The translations under genes and the position numbers were made by a program. Below, in pieces: positions 33,273-41,169 of a stretch of 64,000 nt of DNA (positions are counted from its first letter, which is position 1; each line of letters begins with the position of its first letter). This DNA comes from Mesorhizobium amorphae (GTDB taxonomy: Bacteria > Pseudomonadota > Alphaproteobacteria > Rhizobiales > Rhizobiaceae): the NCBI RefSeq assembly GCF_014843845.1, contig NZ_JHQS01000131.1, positions 62,001 through 126,000 on the forward strand, given 5' to 3'. The notes beneath the pieces were generated by a model that was not told where the DNA came from, searched no databases, and saw only the letters and a program-made list of their open reading frames with translations.

Positions 33273-34480
33273 GGCATCAACGGCGTCTGCATCATCTGCA
33301 GATGCAGGTCCTTGCCGCCATAGGGATGCGCCTCGCAGACCGCCTCGTCGAGCTCGACGCCGAGACCGGGCTCCTTCGACGGGATGACGTTGCCATCCTG
33401 CCATTCGATCTTCTTCTTCAGCAACGTGGCGTGAAAACCGTCCCACTGCTTCAGCGATTCCAGGATGAGGAAGTTGGGCAGCGTCACGGCGAGCTGGATG
33501 TTGGCGGCGCCGACGATTGGCCCGCAATAGCAGTGCGGCGCGATCTGGATGTGGTAGGCCTCGGCCATGGCGGCGATCTTCTTGGTCTCGAGGATGCCGC
33601 CGGAGCGGCCGAGGTCGGGCTGCAGGATGGTGGCGGCGCGGTTCTCGATGACGCGGGCGAATTCGAACTTGGTCGTCAGCCGCTCGCCGGTGGCGATCGG
33701 GATGCAGGTGCCGCGAGCGACCTGCGCCATCACCTCGGGCATGTCCGGCGGCACCGGCTCTTCGAACCAGAGGGGATCGTAGGGTTCGATGGCGCGGGCG
33801 AGCCGCAGCGCGCCCGAGGCGGTGAACTGGCCGTGCGTCCCGAACAGGATGTCGGCGCGCGTGCCGACCGCCTCGCGGATCGCCTTGATCATGCGGGCGG
33901 AGAGATCGATGTCGACGAGGCGCGGCTGGTGGCCGTCGAAGGCGGTGTAGGGACCGGCCGGGTCGAGCTTGACCGCGTTGAAGCCCTGCTCGACATATGC
34001 GAGCGCACAGGCGGCGGCCAGGTCCGGATCGTTGTAGACGTTCTTGCCGCGCGCATCCTCGGAGTGCACGCTGCCGGTGTGCGGATAGAGGTAGGTGTAG
34101 GAGCGCAGCGTCTCGTGCACCTGGCCGCCAAGCAGCTTGTAGACCGGCTTGTTGGCCTCCTTGCCAATGATGTCCCAGCAGGCCATTTCGAGCGCCGAGA
34201 AACAGCCCATGCCGGACACGTCGGGGCGCTGGGTGAAGCCGGACGAATAGGCGCGGCGGAAGAAATTCTCGATGTCGTGCGGATCGCGGCCGACGAGATA
34301 GCGCTCGGCCATGTCCTCGATCATCTTCGCCGTCACATGGCCGGAGAAGGTGGCGTTGTAGGCCTCGCCATAGCCGACGACGCCGCTATCGGTGGTGAGC
34401 TTGACGAAGATGAAATATTTGCCGCCGATACCGGGCGGTGGGTTGCCGACAACCCAGGTCTTGACGTCGGTGATCTTCAT
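33269..34480 (-). CDS. enolase-superfamily (mandelate racemase/dehydratase-type) enzyme
   Basis: A 403-residue protein with the N-terminal capping domain and a TIM-barrel: NATFSGHVTAKMIEDMAERY, then VKLDPAGPY, FEEPVPPDMPEV, ATGERL and APHCYCGPI. The second and third metal-binding Glu and the barrel His are recognisable. At the place of the first metal ligand, where galactonate dehydratase has VDFHG, it reads FGTHGQ, so the Asp is replaced by Gly. That variation makes it a subgroup rather than a classical sugar-acid dehydratase. Coupled at both ends (ATGA and GTGA overlaps) within the GMC / enolase / dehydrogenase operon. Dehydration of a sugar acid remains the best guess. Confidence 0.88.
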   Translation of the reverse strand: MKITDVKTWVVGNPPPGIGGKYFIFVKLTTDSGVVGYGEAYNATFSGHVTAKMIEDMAERYLVGRDPHDIENFFRRAYSSGFTQRPDVSGMGCFSALEMACWDIIGKEANKPVYKLLGGQVHETLRSYTYLYPHTGSVHSEDARGKNVYNDPDLAAACALAYVEQGFNAVKLDPAGPYTAFDGHQPRLVDIDLSARMIKAIREAVGTRADILFGTHGQFTASGALRLARAIEPYDPLWFEEPVPPDMPEVMAQVARGTCIPIATGERLTTKFEFARVIENRAATILQPDLGRSGGILETKKIAAMAEAYHIQIAPHCYCGPIVGAANIQLAVTLPNFLILESLKQWDGFHATLLKKKIEWQDGNVIPSKEPGLGVELDEAVCEAHPYGGKDLHLQMMQTPLMP

Positions 34481-36093
34481 TTCTGATCCTCCAGAACAAG
34501 TTCGGCGCCCTTCCATCCGGTCAGGATGGAGGCGGCGTTGGTGTTGCCGGTGATGTTGTCAGGAAAGATCGACGCGTCGATGACGCGCAAGCCTTCGAGG
34601 CCATGCACCTTGAGGCGCGGGTCGACCACGGCGCGCGCGGCGTCCGGCCCCATGCGGCAGGTCGACACCGGATGGTAGACGGTGCCCGAGCGCTTTCGGA
34701 AATCCTGAATTAGATCGGCGTCCGAAGTGATTGAGGGGCCGGGCAAAACCTCTTCCTCGATGATCTCGGCCATGGCCGGCATCGAGGCGATTTTGCGCAC
34801 GAACTTCACCGCCGCCAGCATTTCGTCGACATCGGCATTGGTCGAATAGGCGTTGGCGGTGATCCGCGGATAGTCGCGCGGATTCTTCGAACGGATCATG
34901 ATCTCGCCGCGGCTCGACGGACGGCAGTTGGACAGGCCGATGGAAAAGCCCGGCCAAGGGTCGGGCGTCAGGATCGGGCGCTCGCCGCTCTTCGGAATGA
35001 CGGTCGAGAAAGCCTGGAAATAGAGCTGCATGTTGGGGCGAGCAGCGGTCGGGTCGGTGCGGAAGAAGCCGCCGGCATTGTTCATCGACAGCGACAGCGG
35101 TCCGGAGCGCAACAAGATGTATTGCATGCCGACCATGAGCTTGCCCCACCATGGGCGCAGGACTTGGTTGAGCGTCGGCAGCCTGCCCTTGAAAGTGTAG
35201 TTGATGCCGACATGGTCCTGCAGGTTCGCGCCGACATTCTCGTTGGCGTGAACGATCGGAATGTCCAGCCCCTTGAGCAGTGTCGAGGGGCCGATGCCGG
35301 AGAGCTGCAGCAATTGCGGCGAGTTGATCGAGCCGCCCGACAGGATCACTTCGCGGCCGGCGCGCGCAGTCCTGGTCTCGCCGTTCTGCTGATATTCGAC
35401 GCCAACGGCGCGCTTGCCTTCGAACAGGATCCTGGTCACCAGCGCATTCGTCTCGACACCGACGTTCTTGCGCTTCATTGCCGGGCGCAGGAAGGCGCGG
35501 GCGGCCGACATGCGGCGTCCGTTCCTTGTGGTGATCTGATAGATGCCGACGCCTTCCTGGGCAGCACCGTTGAAATCGGGATTGAGTGGCAGGCCGGCCT
35601 GCTGGCCGGCGGCGAGATAGCGCCGAGTCAGAGGGTGGACGGCGTTCGTGCAGTCGGTGATGTGCAAGGGACCACCGACGCCGCGCCATGTGTCGGCGCC
35701 GGCCTCATTGTCCTCCAGTGCCTTGAAGGCCGGCAGGAGATCGTCGTAGCCCCAGCCGGGATTGCCGGCGGCTGCCCAGGCGTCGAAATCCTCGCGCGCG
35801 CCCCTGATATACACCATGGCGTTGATCGAGCTGGAACCGCCCAAAAGCTTGCCGCGCGGCCAGTGGTCGGCATTGCCGGCGAGGCCGGGGTCCGGCTCGG
35901 CCTTGTAGTTCCAGTTGACCACGGGATCGAAGAAGGTCTTGCCGTAGCCAAGTGGCATCTGCACGTAGAAGCGCCTATCGGTGCCGCCGGCCTCGAGCAC
36001 CAGCACCGAGAAGCGGCCCGAAGCCGACAGTTTCTCCGCCAGGACCGAGCCGGCCGAGCCGGAGCCGACGATGATGAAGTCATAGGTCTGCAT
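34477..36093 (-). CDS. GMC family FAD-dependent oxidoreductase (choline dehydrogenase-like)
   Basis: A 538-residue flavoprotein, normal length for the family. FAD-binding motif IIVGSGSAGSVLAEKL at the N-terminus, GMC signature GGSSSINAMVYIRG near 83, second signature SGGSINSPQLLQLSGIGP, and the C-terminal active-site pair: His in HPVSTCRMGPD and Asn in DNITGNTNAA. Such enzymes oxidise alcohols (choline, sugar alcohols, glucosides) to aldehydes or lactones. First gene of the coupled operon. No regulator or transporter lies next to it, so the substrate is unknown. Gap of 211 bases to the next gene on the right holds the operon promoter. Confidence 0.92.
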   Translation of the reverse strand: MQTYDFIIVGSGSAGSVLAEKLSASGRFSVLVLEAGGTDRRFYVQMPLGYGKTFFDPVVNWNYKAEPDPGLAGNADHWPRGKLLGGSSSINAMVYIRGAREDFDAWAAAGNPGWGYDDLLPAFKALEDNEAGADTWRGVGGPLHITDCTNAVHPLTRRYLAAGQQAGLPLNPDFNGAAQEGVGIYQITTRNGRRMSAARAFLRPAMKRKNVGVETNALVTRILFEGKRAVGVEYQQNGETRTARAGREVILSGGSINSPQLLQLSGIGPSTLLKGLDIPIVHANENVGANLQDHVGINYTFKGRLPTLNQVLRPWWGKLMVGMQYILLRSGPLSLSMNNAGGFFRTDPTAARPNMQLYFQAFSTVIPKSGERPILTPDPWPGFSIGLSNCRPSSRGEIMIRSKNPRDYPRITANAYSTNADVDEMLAAVKFVRKIASMPAMAEIIEEEVLPGPSITSDADLIQDFRKRSGTVYHPVSTCRMGPDAARAVVDPRLKVHGLEGLRVIDASIFPDNITGNTNAASILTGWKGAELVLEDQK

Positions 36094-36304
36094 GATGGGT
36101 TGGGCGGCTCCGGAATTTCAGGCCGCAGCCTAGACGTGGCGGCGTTCCAAAGTCGCCGGGCGTTCCGGCATTCCTTGTGAAAAAAGCGACCGCTACCGGG
36201 ACGTGCTTTTCGCAATGACTGGCACTTGCGACATTTCGAGCGCGTTGACGCCTCGACGGCATGCCGATACGTGATTGGGCCTGCTATCTTGAGGGGATCT
36301 CCGC

Positions 36305-36700
36305 ATGGTGCATTACGCTGACGGACGGCCGATCGGCGATCTGACGTTGAGGACGCTGGCCATGCCTTCGGATGCCAATGCGGCGGGCGACATTTTCGGC
36401 GGCTGGGTGATGGCGCAGATGGACCTGGCCTGCGGCATCCGTGCCGCCGAGCGCGCCAAGGGTCGGGTGGTCACCGCGGCGGTGAAGGAAATGTCGTTCG
36501 CCAAGGCGATGAAGATCGGCGACACGCTGTGCATCTATACGCATGTCGAGCGCGTCGGCCGCACCTCGATGACGCTCAAGGTCGAAGCCTGGGCGCAGCG
36601 CTACCTCTCCGACCTGATGGAGAAGGTCACCCATGCCGATTTCGTCATGGTGGCGCTGGACGGCGAGGGCAAGCCGAAGGCGGTTCCGGCGGAAGGCTGA
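36305..36700 (+). CDS. acyl-CoA thioesterase, YciA-type hotdog fold
   Basis: A 131-residue hotdog protein: LRTLAMPSDANAAGDIFGGWV near the start (catalytic Asp region), followed by VTAAVKEMSFAKAMKIGD. This is the YciA/ACOT4-type arrangement of broad-specificity acyl-CoA thioesterases, which hydrolyse fatty acyl-CoA. The Asp in DANAAGDIFGG is the likely catalytic residue. Ribosome site is only moderate. Stands alone; the following 500 bases are gene-free. Confidence 0.92.
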   Translation: MVHYADGRPIGDLTLRTLAMPSDANAAGDIFGGWVMAQMDLACGIRAAERAKGRVVTAAVKEMSFAKAMKIGDTLCIYTHVERVGRTSMTLKVEAWAQRYLSDLMEKVTHADFVMVALDGEGKPKAVPAEG

Positions 36701-37202
36701 CCGGCGCGATTTTCGCAGATTCCCGACGATGGCAAGCTCCTGCCGGCCGTCGCCAATGGCGACCTCCGTGCGAGTCCTGGCGTGCTGCCTGCGAATGCGG
36801 CGAGAGCAGGGCGGCGCGGCCGGAAGACAATGCGTCAACACATGCTGAACGGTGCTGTTGTGGGTGCTTTTGCGACCCTGGCCTGACAGCCCGGTGCGAC
36901 ATCCATCGGCATGGTTCCAGGGAGTCGATGCGGGCGCAAGTGGGCATCGGAGAATTGCGCCACATTCGGTAGCCGGCCAAGTGCCTGACTGCATCCGTGG
37001 TGCCGTCTGATGCATCTGCGGGACCGCTGCGTGGCCGCCATGATCAGAGAGCAATGCCTCTGCCGATCCGCGGAAATTGCTTGATCCGAAATCGATCCGG
37101 GAGCCGGCCGGTTCAAAAAAAAATTCCGCAGCGACAGACGCGACTGCAGCAGCAGGGTGCATCACTTGAATAGGGTGGAGAACTTCTTGCAATGCAAGGG
37201 TT
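36701..37202. other. gene-free stretch between the thioesterase and HxlR genes
   Basis: I see no coding region, terminator or repeat with confidence in these 502 bases; reading frames in both directions lack ribosome sites and protein-like composition. A run of nine A residues lies near 37117-37125. Confidence 0.45.
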
Positions 37203-37610
37203 TCAGGCGTGCATCCCGTCGAACTTTTCGCGTGCCGCCCTGACGCGATCGGTGTTCCTGCGTGCCCATTCGCCGAGCGCGCTGACTGGGACAAGCAGCT
37301 CGTGGCCAAGCTCGGTCAGCTCGTAGTCGACACGCGGCGGGATGGTCGGAAACACGGTGCGGGTGACGAAGCCGTCGCGCTCCAGCCCGCGCAAAGTGGT
37401 GGTCAGCATCTTCTGCGAAATGCCGCCCACGGCGCTACGCAATTCGTTGAAGCGCAGCGGTCCGTCGCCGAGCTTGCCGACGACGAGCACGGTCCATTTG
37501 TCGCCGACACGCTGCAGGATTTCCGAGATGGCGCGGCAATCCTCGGAGCGGTGTGGGTGCCTCAGTAACAAAAAAGTGCCTCCTTGCGCTTGGCGCGGAC
37601 AGTCACTCAT
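37203..37610 (-). CDS. HxlR-family transcriptional regulator (pair 1)
   Basis: A 135-residue winged-helix regulator: CRAISEILQRVGDKWTVLVVG, then FNELRSAVGGISQKMLTTTLRGLERDGFVTRT and PPRVDYELTELGHEL. This covers the complete HxlR domain. Cys4 and Cys25 lie in the N-terminal region where redox-sensing HxlR proteins (YodB, QorR type) carry their reactive Cys. It is divergent from the FMN-reductase gene, with 54 bases between; a perfect inverted repeat in that gap is the likely operator. Predicted to repress both genes until oxidised or quinone-modified. Sensing is inferred. Confidence 0.9.
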   Translation of the reverse strand: MSDCPRQAQGGTFLLLRHPHRSEDCRAISEILQRVGDKWTVLVVGKLGDGPLRFNELRSAVGGISQKMLTTTLRGLERDGFVTRTVFPTIPPRVDYELTELGHELLVPVSALGEWARRNTDRVRAAREKFDGMHA

Positions 37611-37618
37611 ATATCTCA

Positions 37619-37635
37619 GGTATCTAAACGATACC
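37619..37635. promoter_or_regulatory. predicted HxlR operator
   Basis: GGTATCTAAACGATACC is a perfect 6+6 inverted repeat with a 5-base spacer, midway between the divergent HxlR and FMN-reductase genes. HxlR-type repressors of quinone-detoxification genes bind sites of this form. No experimental support. Confidence 0.75.
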
Positions 37636-37664
37636 ACTATTTCCTGCATGGAGAGCCTCCCAAC

Positions 37665-38270
37665 ATGTCCAAGCCCAAAATCGCTATCGTCGTCGGTTCG
37701 ACCCGCGCCGCGCGTTTCGCCGACGTGCCCACCCAGTGGATCGCCAAGATCGCCAAGTCGCATGCCGACATCGACGTCGAAGTCGTCGATCTGCGCGGTT
37801 TCCCGCTGCCGTTCTTCGACGAGGTCGCGTCCTCCGCCTGGGCGCCGTCGCAGAACGAAGTTGCGCAGCGCTGGCAGAAGAAGGTCGCCGAGTTCGACGG
37901 CTTCATCTTCACCGCCGCCGAATACAATCACGGCCCAACGGCCGTGCTGAAGAACGCCATCGATTACGCCGCCAATGAGTGGAACAAGAAGCCCGCCGGC
38001 TTCGTCGGCTATGGCAGCGTCGGCGGCGCGCGCGCCGTCGAGCAGCTGCGCCTGCATGCGGTCGAACTGCAGATGGCGCCGGTCAAGTCGGCGGTTCACA
38101 TCGCCTGGGGCGATTTCCTCGCCGTCCGTCAAGGTGAGAAGAAGCTCGAGGAGCTGGAACACCTGAACCAGGCCGCCACCGCGCTCGTCAACGACGTCGC
38201 CTGGTGGGCCAAGGTCCTGAAGGCAGCGCGCAACGCCGATGCGATCGACCAGGAAGCCAAGGCGGCCTGA
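37665..38270 (+). CDS. NADPH-dependent FMN reductase-type flavoprotein
   Basis: A 201-residue flavodoxin-fold protein: IAIVVGSTRAARFADVPTQW (phosphate-binding loop for FMN), EYNHGPTAVLKNAIDYAANE (substrate/dimer region) and GFVGYGSVGGARAVEQLRL. Members reduce FMN, quinones, azo dyes or chromate with NADPH. The neighbouring HxlR regulator and the shared operator suggest induction by electrophilic or oxidative stress. The chosen ATG at 37665 follows GGAGAG; an upstream start adds unrelated sequence. A terminator follows the stop. Confidence 0.92.
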   Translation: MSKPKIAIVVGSTRAARFADVPTQWIAKIAKSHADIDVEVVDLRGFPLPFFDEVASSAWAPSQNEVAQRWQKKVAEFDGFIFTAAEYNHGPTAVLKNAIDYAANEWNKKPAGFVGYGSVGGARAVEQLRLHAVELQMAPVKSAVHIAWGDFLAVRQGEKKLEELEHLNQAATALVNDVAWWAKVLKAARNADAIDQEAKAA

Positions 38271-38301
38271 TCGCCTTTCGAACTGTCCTCCCAAGGATAT
38301 G

Positions 38302-38325
38302 GGGCGGCGCTTGCGCCGCCCTTTT
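38302..38325 (+). terminator. terminator of the FMN reductase gene
   Basis: GGGCGGCGC / GCGCCGCCC with a two-to-four-base loop followed by TTTTC, 31 bases after the stop; it touches the stop of the convergent HxlR gene. Confidence 0.85.
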
Positions 38326-38726
38326 CAATTTCCGGAAGCTGCTGGCGTTTGCTGCGCCTGCCGGGGCCTGATGATGCAGTCGGCCAGGCGATCCTGTTCG
38401 TCCAGCTCGTCGGCATGGTGCTGTCCCCATTCGCAGAGCGCCAAAAGGATGGGCTCGAGGCTGAGGCCAAGCGGCGTCGCGGAATATTCGACGCGCGAGG
38501 GGATTTCGGCGAAGATTTCACGGCTGACGAGGCCGTGCTCTTCCATTTCGCGCAACTGCTGGATCAGCACCTTCTGAGTGATAGTGGGCACTTGCGATTT
38601 CAGCGCCGACAGCCGCCTAGGTCCATCGAAGAGGTGATAGAGGATCACAGCTTTCCAGCGGCCCGAGATTACTTTCAGGGCGCGTTCCGCCGGCAGCATC
38701 GGCAGTCTCTTGATCGGTCCGGTCAT
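38325..38726 (-). CDS. HxlR-family transcriptional regulator (pair 2)
   Basis: The 133-residue winged-helix protein has RALKVISGRWKAVILYHLF, QVPTITQKVLIQQLREMEEHGLVSREIF and PSRVEYSATPLGLSLEPILL, the HxlR domain in full. Cys residues sit in the C-terminal part (LLALCEW, ADCIIRP) rather than at the N-terminus as in the first HxlR protein, so its sensing chemistry may differ. It is divergent from a quinone-oxidoreductase gene with 92 bases between. Only limited similarity to the pair-1 regulator, so this is not a recent duplication. Confidence 0.9.
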   Translation of the reverse strand: MTGPIKRLPMLPAERALKVISGRWKAVILYHLFDGPRRLSALKSQVPTITQKVLIQQLREMEEHGLVSREIFAEIPSRVEYSATPLGLSLEPILLALCEWGQHHADELDEQDRLADCIIRPRQAQQTPAASGN

Positions 38727-38818
38727 GGTCACCTTCCGGTCAGCAGGGGAGAAATGAGTGTGTAGTCCCGGCTCCGCAGATAGTGGCAAACAGCAGCCGT
38801 TGCCATAGCGAGGTTGCC

Positions 38819-39799
38819 ATGAGAGCCATTCAACTCACCCGTTTCGGCGGTCCCGACGTTCTTGATGTCGTCGACATGCCAAAGCCCGAGCCGCAAGGCG
38901 GCGAGGTGCTGGTCCGCGTCCATGCGGCCGGCGTGAATTTCTTCGAGGCGCTGATGCGCGCCGATCGCTACGCGGTGACGCCGCAATTGCCCATGATCCT
39001 CGGCGTCGAGGCTGCCGGGGTTGTAGAGACCATCGGGCAAGGGGTCGATGCAAAGCTGCTTGGCGCACGCGTCGCGGCACCGCTCTTTGCCTCAAGCCAC
39101 CCCTTCGGTGGCTACGCCGACTATGTGACGATCGATGCGGGCCTGGCGGTGCCTTTGCCTGAAACGCTCTCTTTCGGGGATGCGGCGGCGTTGATGGTGC
39201 AGGGGCTGACAGCCCTGCATCTGTTGCGCCAAAGCCCGCCGGCCGGCAAATCGGCGCTGGTCACTGCGGCCGCCGGCGGTGTTGGGTCGCTGCTCGTCCA
39301 GCTTGCCAAACGAAGCGGTGCCAGCACTGTGATCGCAGCCGCCGGCAGCAAGGCCAAGCTCGATCTGGCAGTGTCGCTCGGCGCCGATGTTTCGGTCGAT
39401 TACAGCAGGGCGGATTGGGCCGCCGCGGTGCGGGAGGCGACAGGCGGCGCCGGCGTCGACATCGTCTACGACACCGTCGGCGGCTCGCTAACGGCGGCAG
39501 CGCTCGCCGCACTCGCGCCCTGTGGCGAGCTGGTGTTTGCCGCGCTCGGCAGATACGCACTGGGCACTGCCGAGCTGGAAGCGATGATCGGCCGCAACCA
39601 GTCGCTCAGGGGGTTCGCGTTGCAGCCGCTGCTTTCGCCCGCGGGGCTGCGAGAGAACCTGTCGGACCTTTTCCAGCTTGCCGCCGGCGGGCAGCTTGTC
39701 GTGACGACAGGCGCACGCTTCCCGCTCGACCAGGTCGGCGAGGCGCATCGCCTGCTCGATGATCGGCGCTCGACCGGCAAGGTCGTGCTAATGCTATGA
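38819..39799 (+). CDS. zinc-independent quinone oxidoreductase (MDR superfamily)
   Basis: The 326-residue protein has the two domains of QOR-type alcohol-dehydrogenase relatives: N-terminal ILGVEAAGVVETIGQG and ALMVQGLTALHLL, then the NADPH-binding site TAAAGGVGSLLVQLAKRSGA and DIVYDTVGGSL. There is no zinc-binding His/Cys set, typical of quinone oxidoreductases (crotonase-free class). It would reduce quinones or enals with NADPH. Divergent from the second HxlR regulator, it is the second consecutive HxlR/oxidoreductase pair. Confidence 0.92.
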   Translation: MRAIQLTRFGGPDVLDVVDMPKPEPQGGEVLVRVHAAGVNFFEALMRADRYAVTPQLPMILGVEAAGVVETIGQGVDAKLLGARVAAPLFASSHPFGGYADYVTIDAGLAVPLPETLSFGDAAALMVQGLTALHLLRQSPPAGKSALVTAAAGGVGSLLVQLAKRSGASTVIAAAGSKAKLDLAVSLGADVSVDYSRADWAAAVREATGGAGVDIVYDTVGGSLTAAALAALAPCGELVFAALGRYALGTAELEAMIGRNQSLRGFALQPLLSPAGLRENLSDLFQLAAGGQLVVTTGARFPLDQVGEAHRLLDDRRSTGKVVLML

Positions 39800-39812
39800 G
39801 TCTAAAGGTTCT

Positions 39813-41114
39813 TCATAACCAACCGCCCGAAAAGCCGGCACGGCGCAGCCCCGCGGCGATGGCCGGCACGCGGCGCATCAGTCGCCACAGGAAGTCCGAT
39901 CGGTAGTTCTCGATCATCAGGGCGATCGGTCCCTGATTGATGCCGACATGGTCCGGCGATACCCAACCGCAGGAGCGGCCGTCGGCGGCGGCGATTGTCG
40001 GATTGAAGCTTGCTGTGAAGCCGTAAGGGTTGCCCTCGTGCAGGTCGATCTCGTGGAAATGGCGCAGCGCCGGCAGGACGATCTCCGGCGCAAAGGGCAA
40101 TGAGGTGATCGCCGCCCATGGCGACAGCGTGCCGTCATCCGGACCGAAAGGCGCGCCGCGCGCCAGATAGCTGTAGAAGCGGCGGCCAACAACCGTTTTC
40201 TGACGTTTTGTCGGGCCCGGGCCGTCGCTCGCGGTGATGCCCCAGCAAGTCTCGCCATAACCACTGAAACCCTTCGGATTGCGGATGGCGTAGTCGCGCT
40301 GCAGATGGGTCGCCTGGCGGCTGTTCTCGAAATAGTCGCTGCCGTGATTGCGCATGAAAGCATCGCGGATGCCGCGAAAGTCGATCCAGACATGCGAGAA
40401 CTGGTGGACAAACAGAGGACCGGCATAAACCAATTCCCGGCCATAGATCGTCTTCCATTTGTAGGTGGACAGCCAGGCCGCATAACTCTCGGGCGGCAGC
40501 GGATAGGTCGGCGAGCCGAGGCCCAGCACATAAAGGATCACCGCCTCGTCGTAGCCTTGCCAGCGGTAGCGCAGGAAGCCTTTTTCGGGCCGCCAGCCAT
40601 GGGTGACGGTGGCGCCGCCGTTCTGCGCCCAGCGCCAGTCGGCGCGGCGGTAGAGCGCATCGGCGAGCCGACGGATTTCCAGTTCGGCTTCGTCGTCCCC
40701 GTCAAAATAAGCGCCGGCTGCCAGCATGCCGGCCAGCAGGAGCGCCGTGTCGACCGTGGACAGCTCACACTTCCAGACGCGGCGGCCGGTCTTCATGTCG
40801 AGGAAATGATAGTAGAAGCCGTTGTAGCCGGTGGCGTCGGGCTCCGGCCCGTGCGGCGCGTTCCAGAAGAAGCGAAGCGTGGCGAGCGTTCGTGCAACGG
40901 CGGCGGCGCGCGTCATGAAACCGCGCTCGACACCGACGGGATAGGCCGACAAAGCGAGCCCGACGGCGGCTATGCTGGCGGGCGATCCTGGCGTGTTGCG
41001 GTCGGCGACCAGGCCATTGGCCGGGTTGGCCTCGTTGAGGAAATAGTCGAAGGACAGGCGCTGGGTGTTCGAGAGAAGCTCATCGTTCAGCTTGTGTTCG
41101 CTCGATGCATCCAT
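39813..41114 (-). CDS. glucoamylase-like domain protein, probable beta-1,2-glucan hydrolase (GH144-type)
   Basis: A 433-residue cytoplasmic (no signal) protein of the glycoamylase/GH144 type, an (alpha/alpha)6 barrel: RLSFDYFLNEANPANGLVAD, then ATGYNGFYYHFLDMKTGRRV, STVDTALLLAGMLAAGAYFD, a middle GYDEAVILYVLGLGSP and GYGETCWGITASDGP. These motifs are shared with endo-beta-1,2-glucanases and with the glycoamylase domain of rhizobial cyclic beta-1,2-glucan synthase. Rhizobia make cyclic beta-1,2-glucan, which is the likely substrate. Start at the ATG at 41114; the longer frame upstream overlaps the CNNM gene. Convergent-side neighbour is the quinone oxidoreductase gene. Confidence 0.85.
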   Translation of the reverse strand: MDASSEHKLNDELLSNTQRLSFDYFLNEANPANGLVADRNTPGSPASIAAVGLALSAYPVGVERGFMTRAAAVARTLATLRFFWNAPHGPEPDATGYNGFYYHFLDMKTGRRVWKCELSTVDTALLLAGMLAAGAYFDGDDEAELEIRRLADALYRRADWRWAQNGGATVTHGWRPEKGFLRYRWQGYDEAVILYVLGLGSPTYPLPPESYAAWLSTYKWKTIYGRELVYAGPLFVHQFSHVWIDFRGIRDAFMRNHGSDYFENSRQATHLQRDYAIRNPKGFSGYGETCWGITASDGPGPTKRQKTVVGRRFYSYLARGAPFGPDDGTLSPWAAITSLPFAPEIVLPALRHFHEIDLHEGNPYGFTASFNPTIAAADGRSCGWVSPDHVGINQGPIALMIENYRSDFLWRLMRRVPAIAAGLRRAGFSGGWL

Positions 41115-41169
41115 GGCTGCCGATATAGAGGCTTTCGCTGTGCTTCGCAAAAAGCCGACATTGCGAAAG

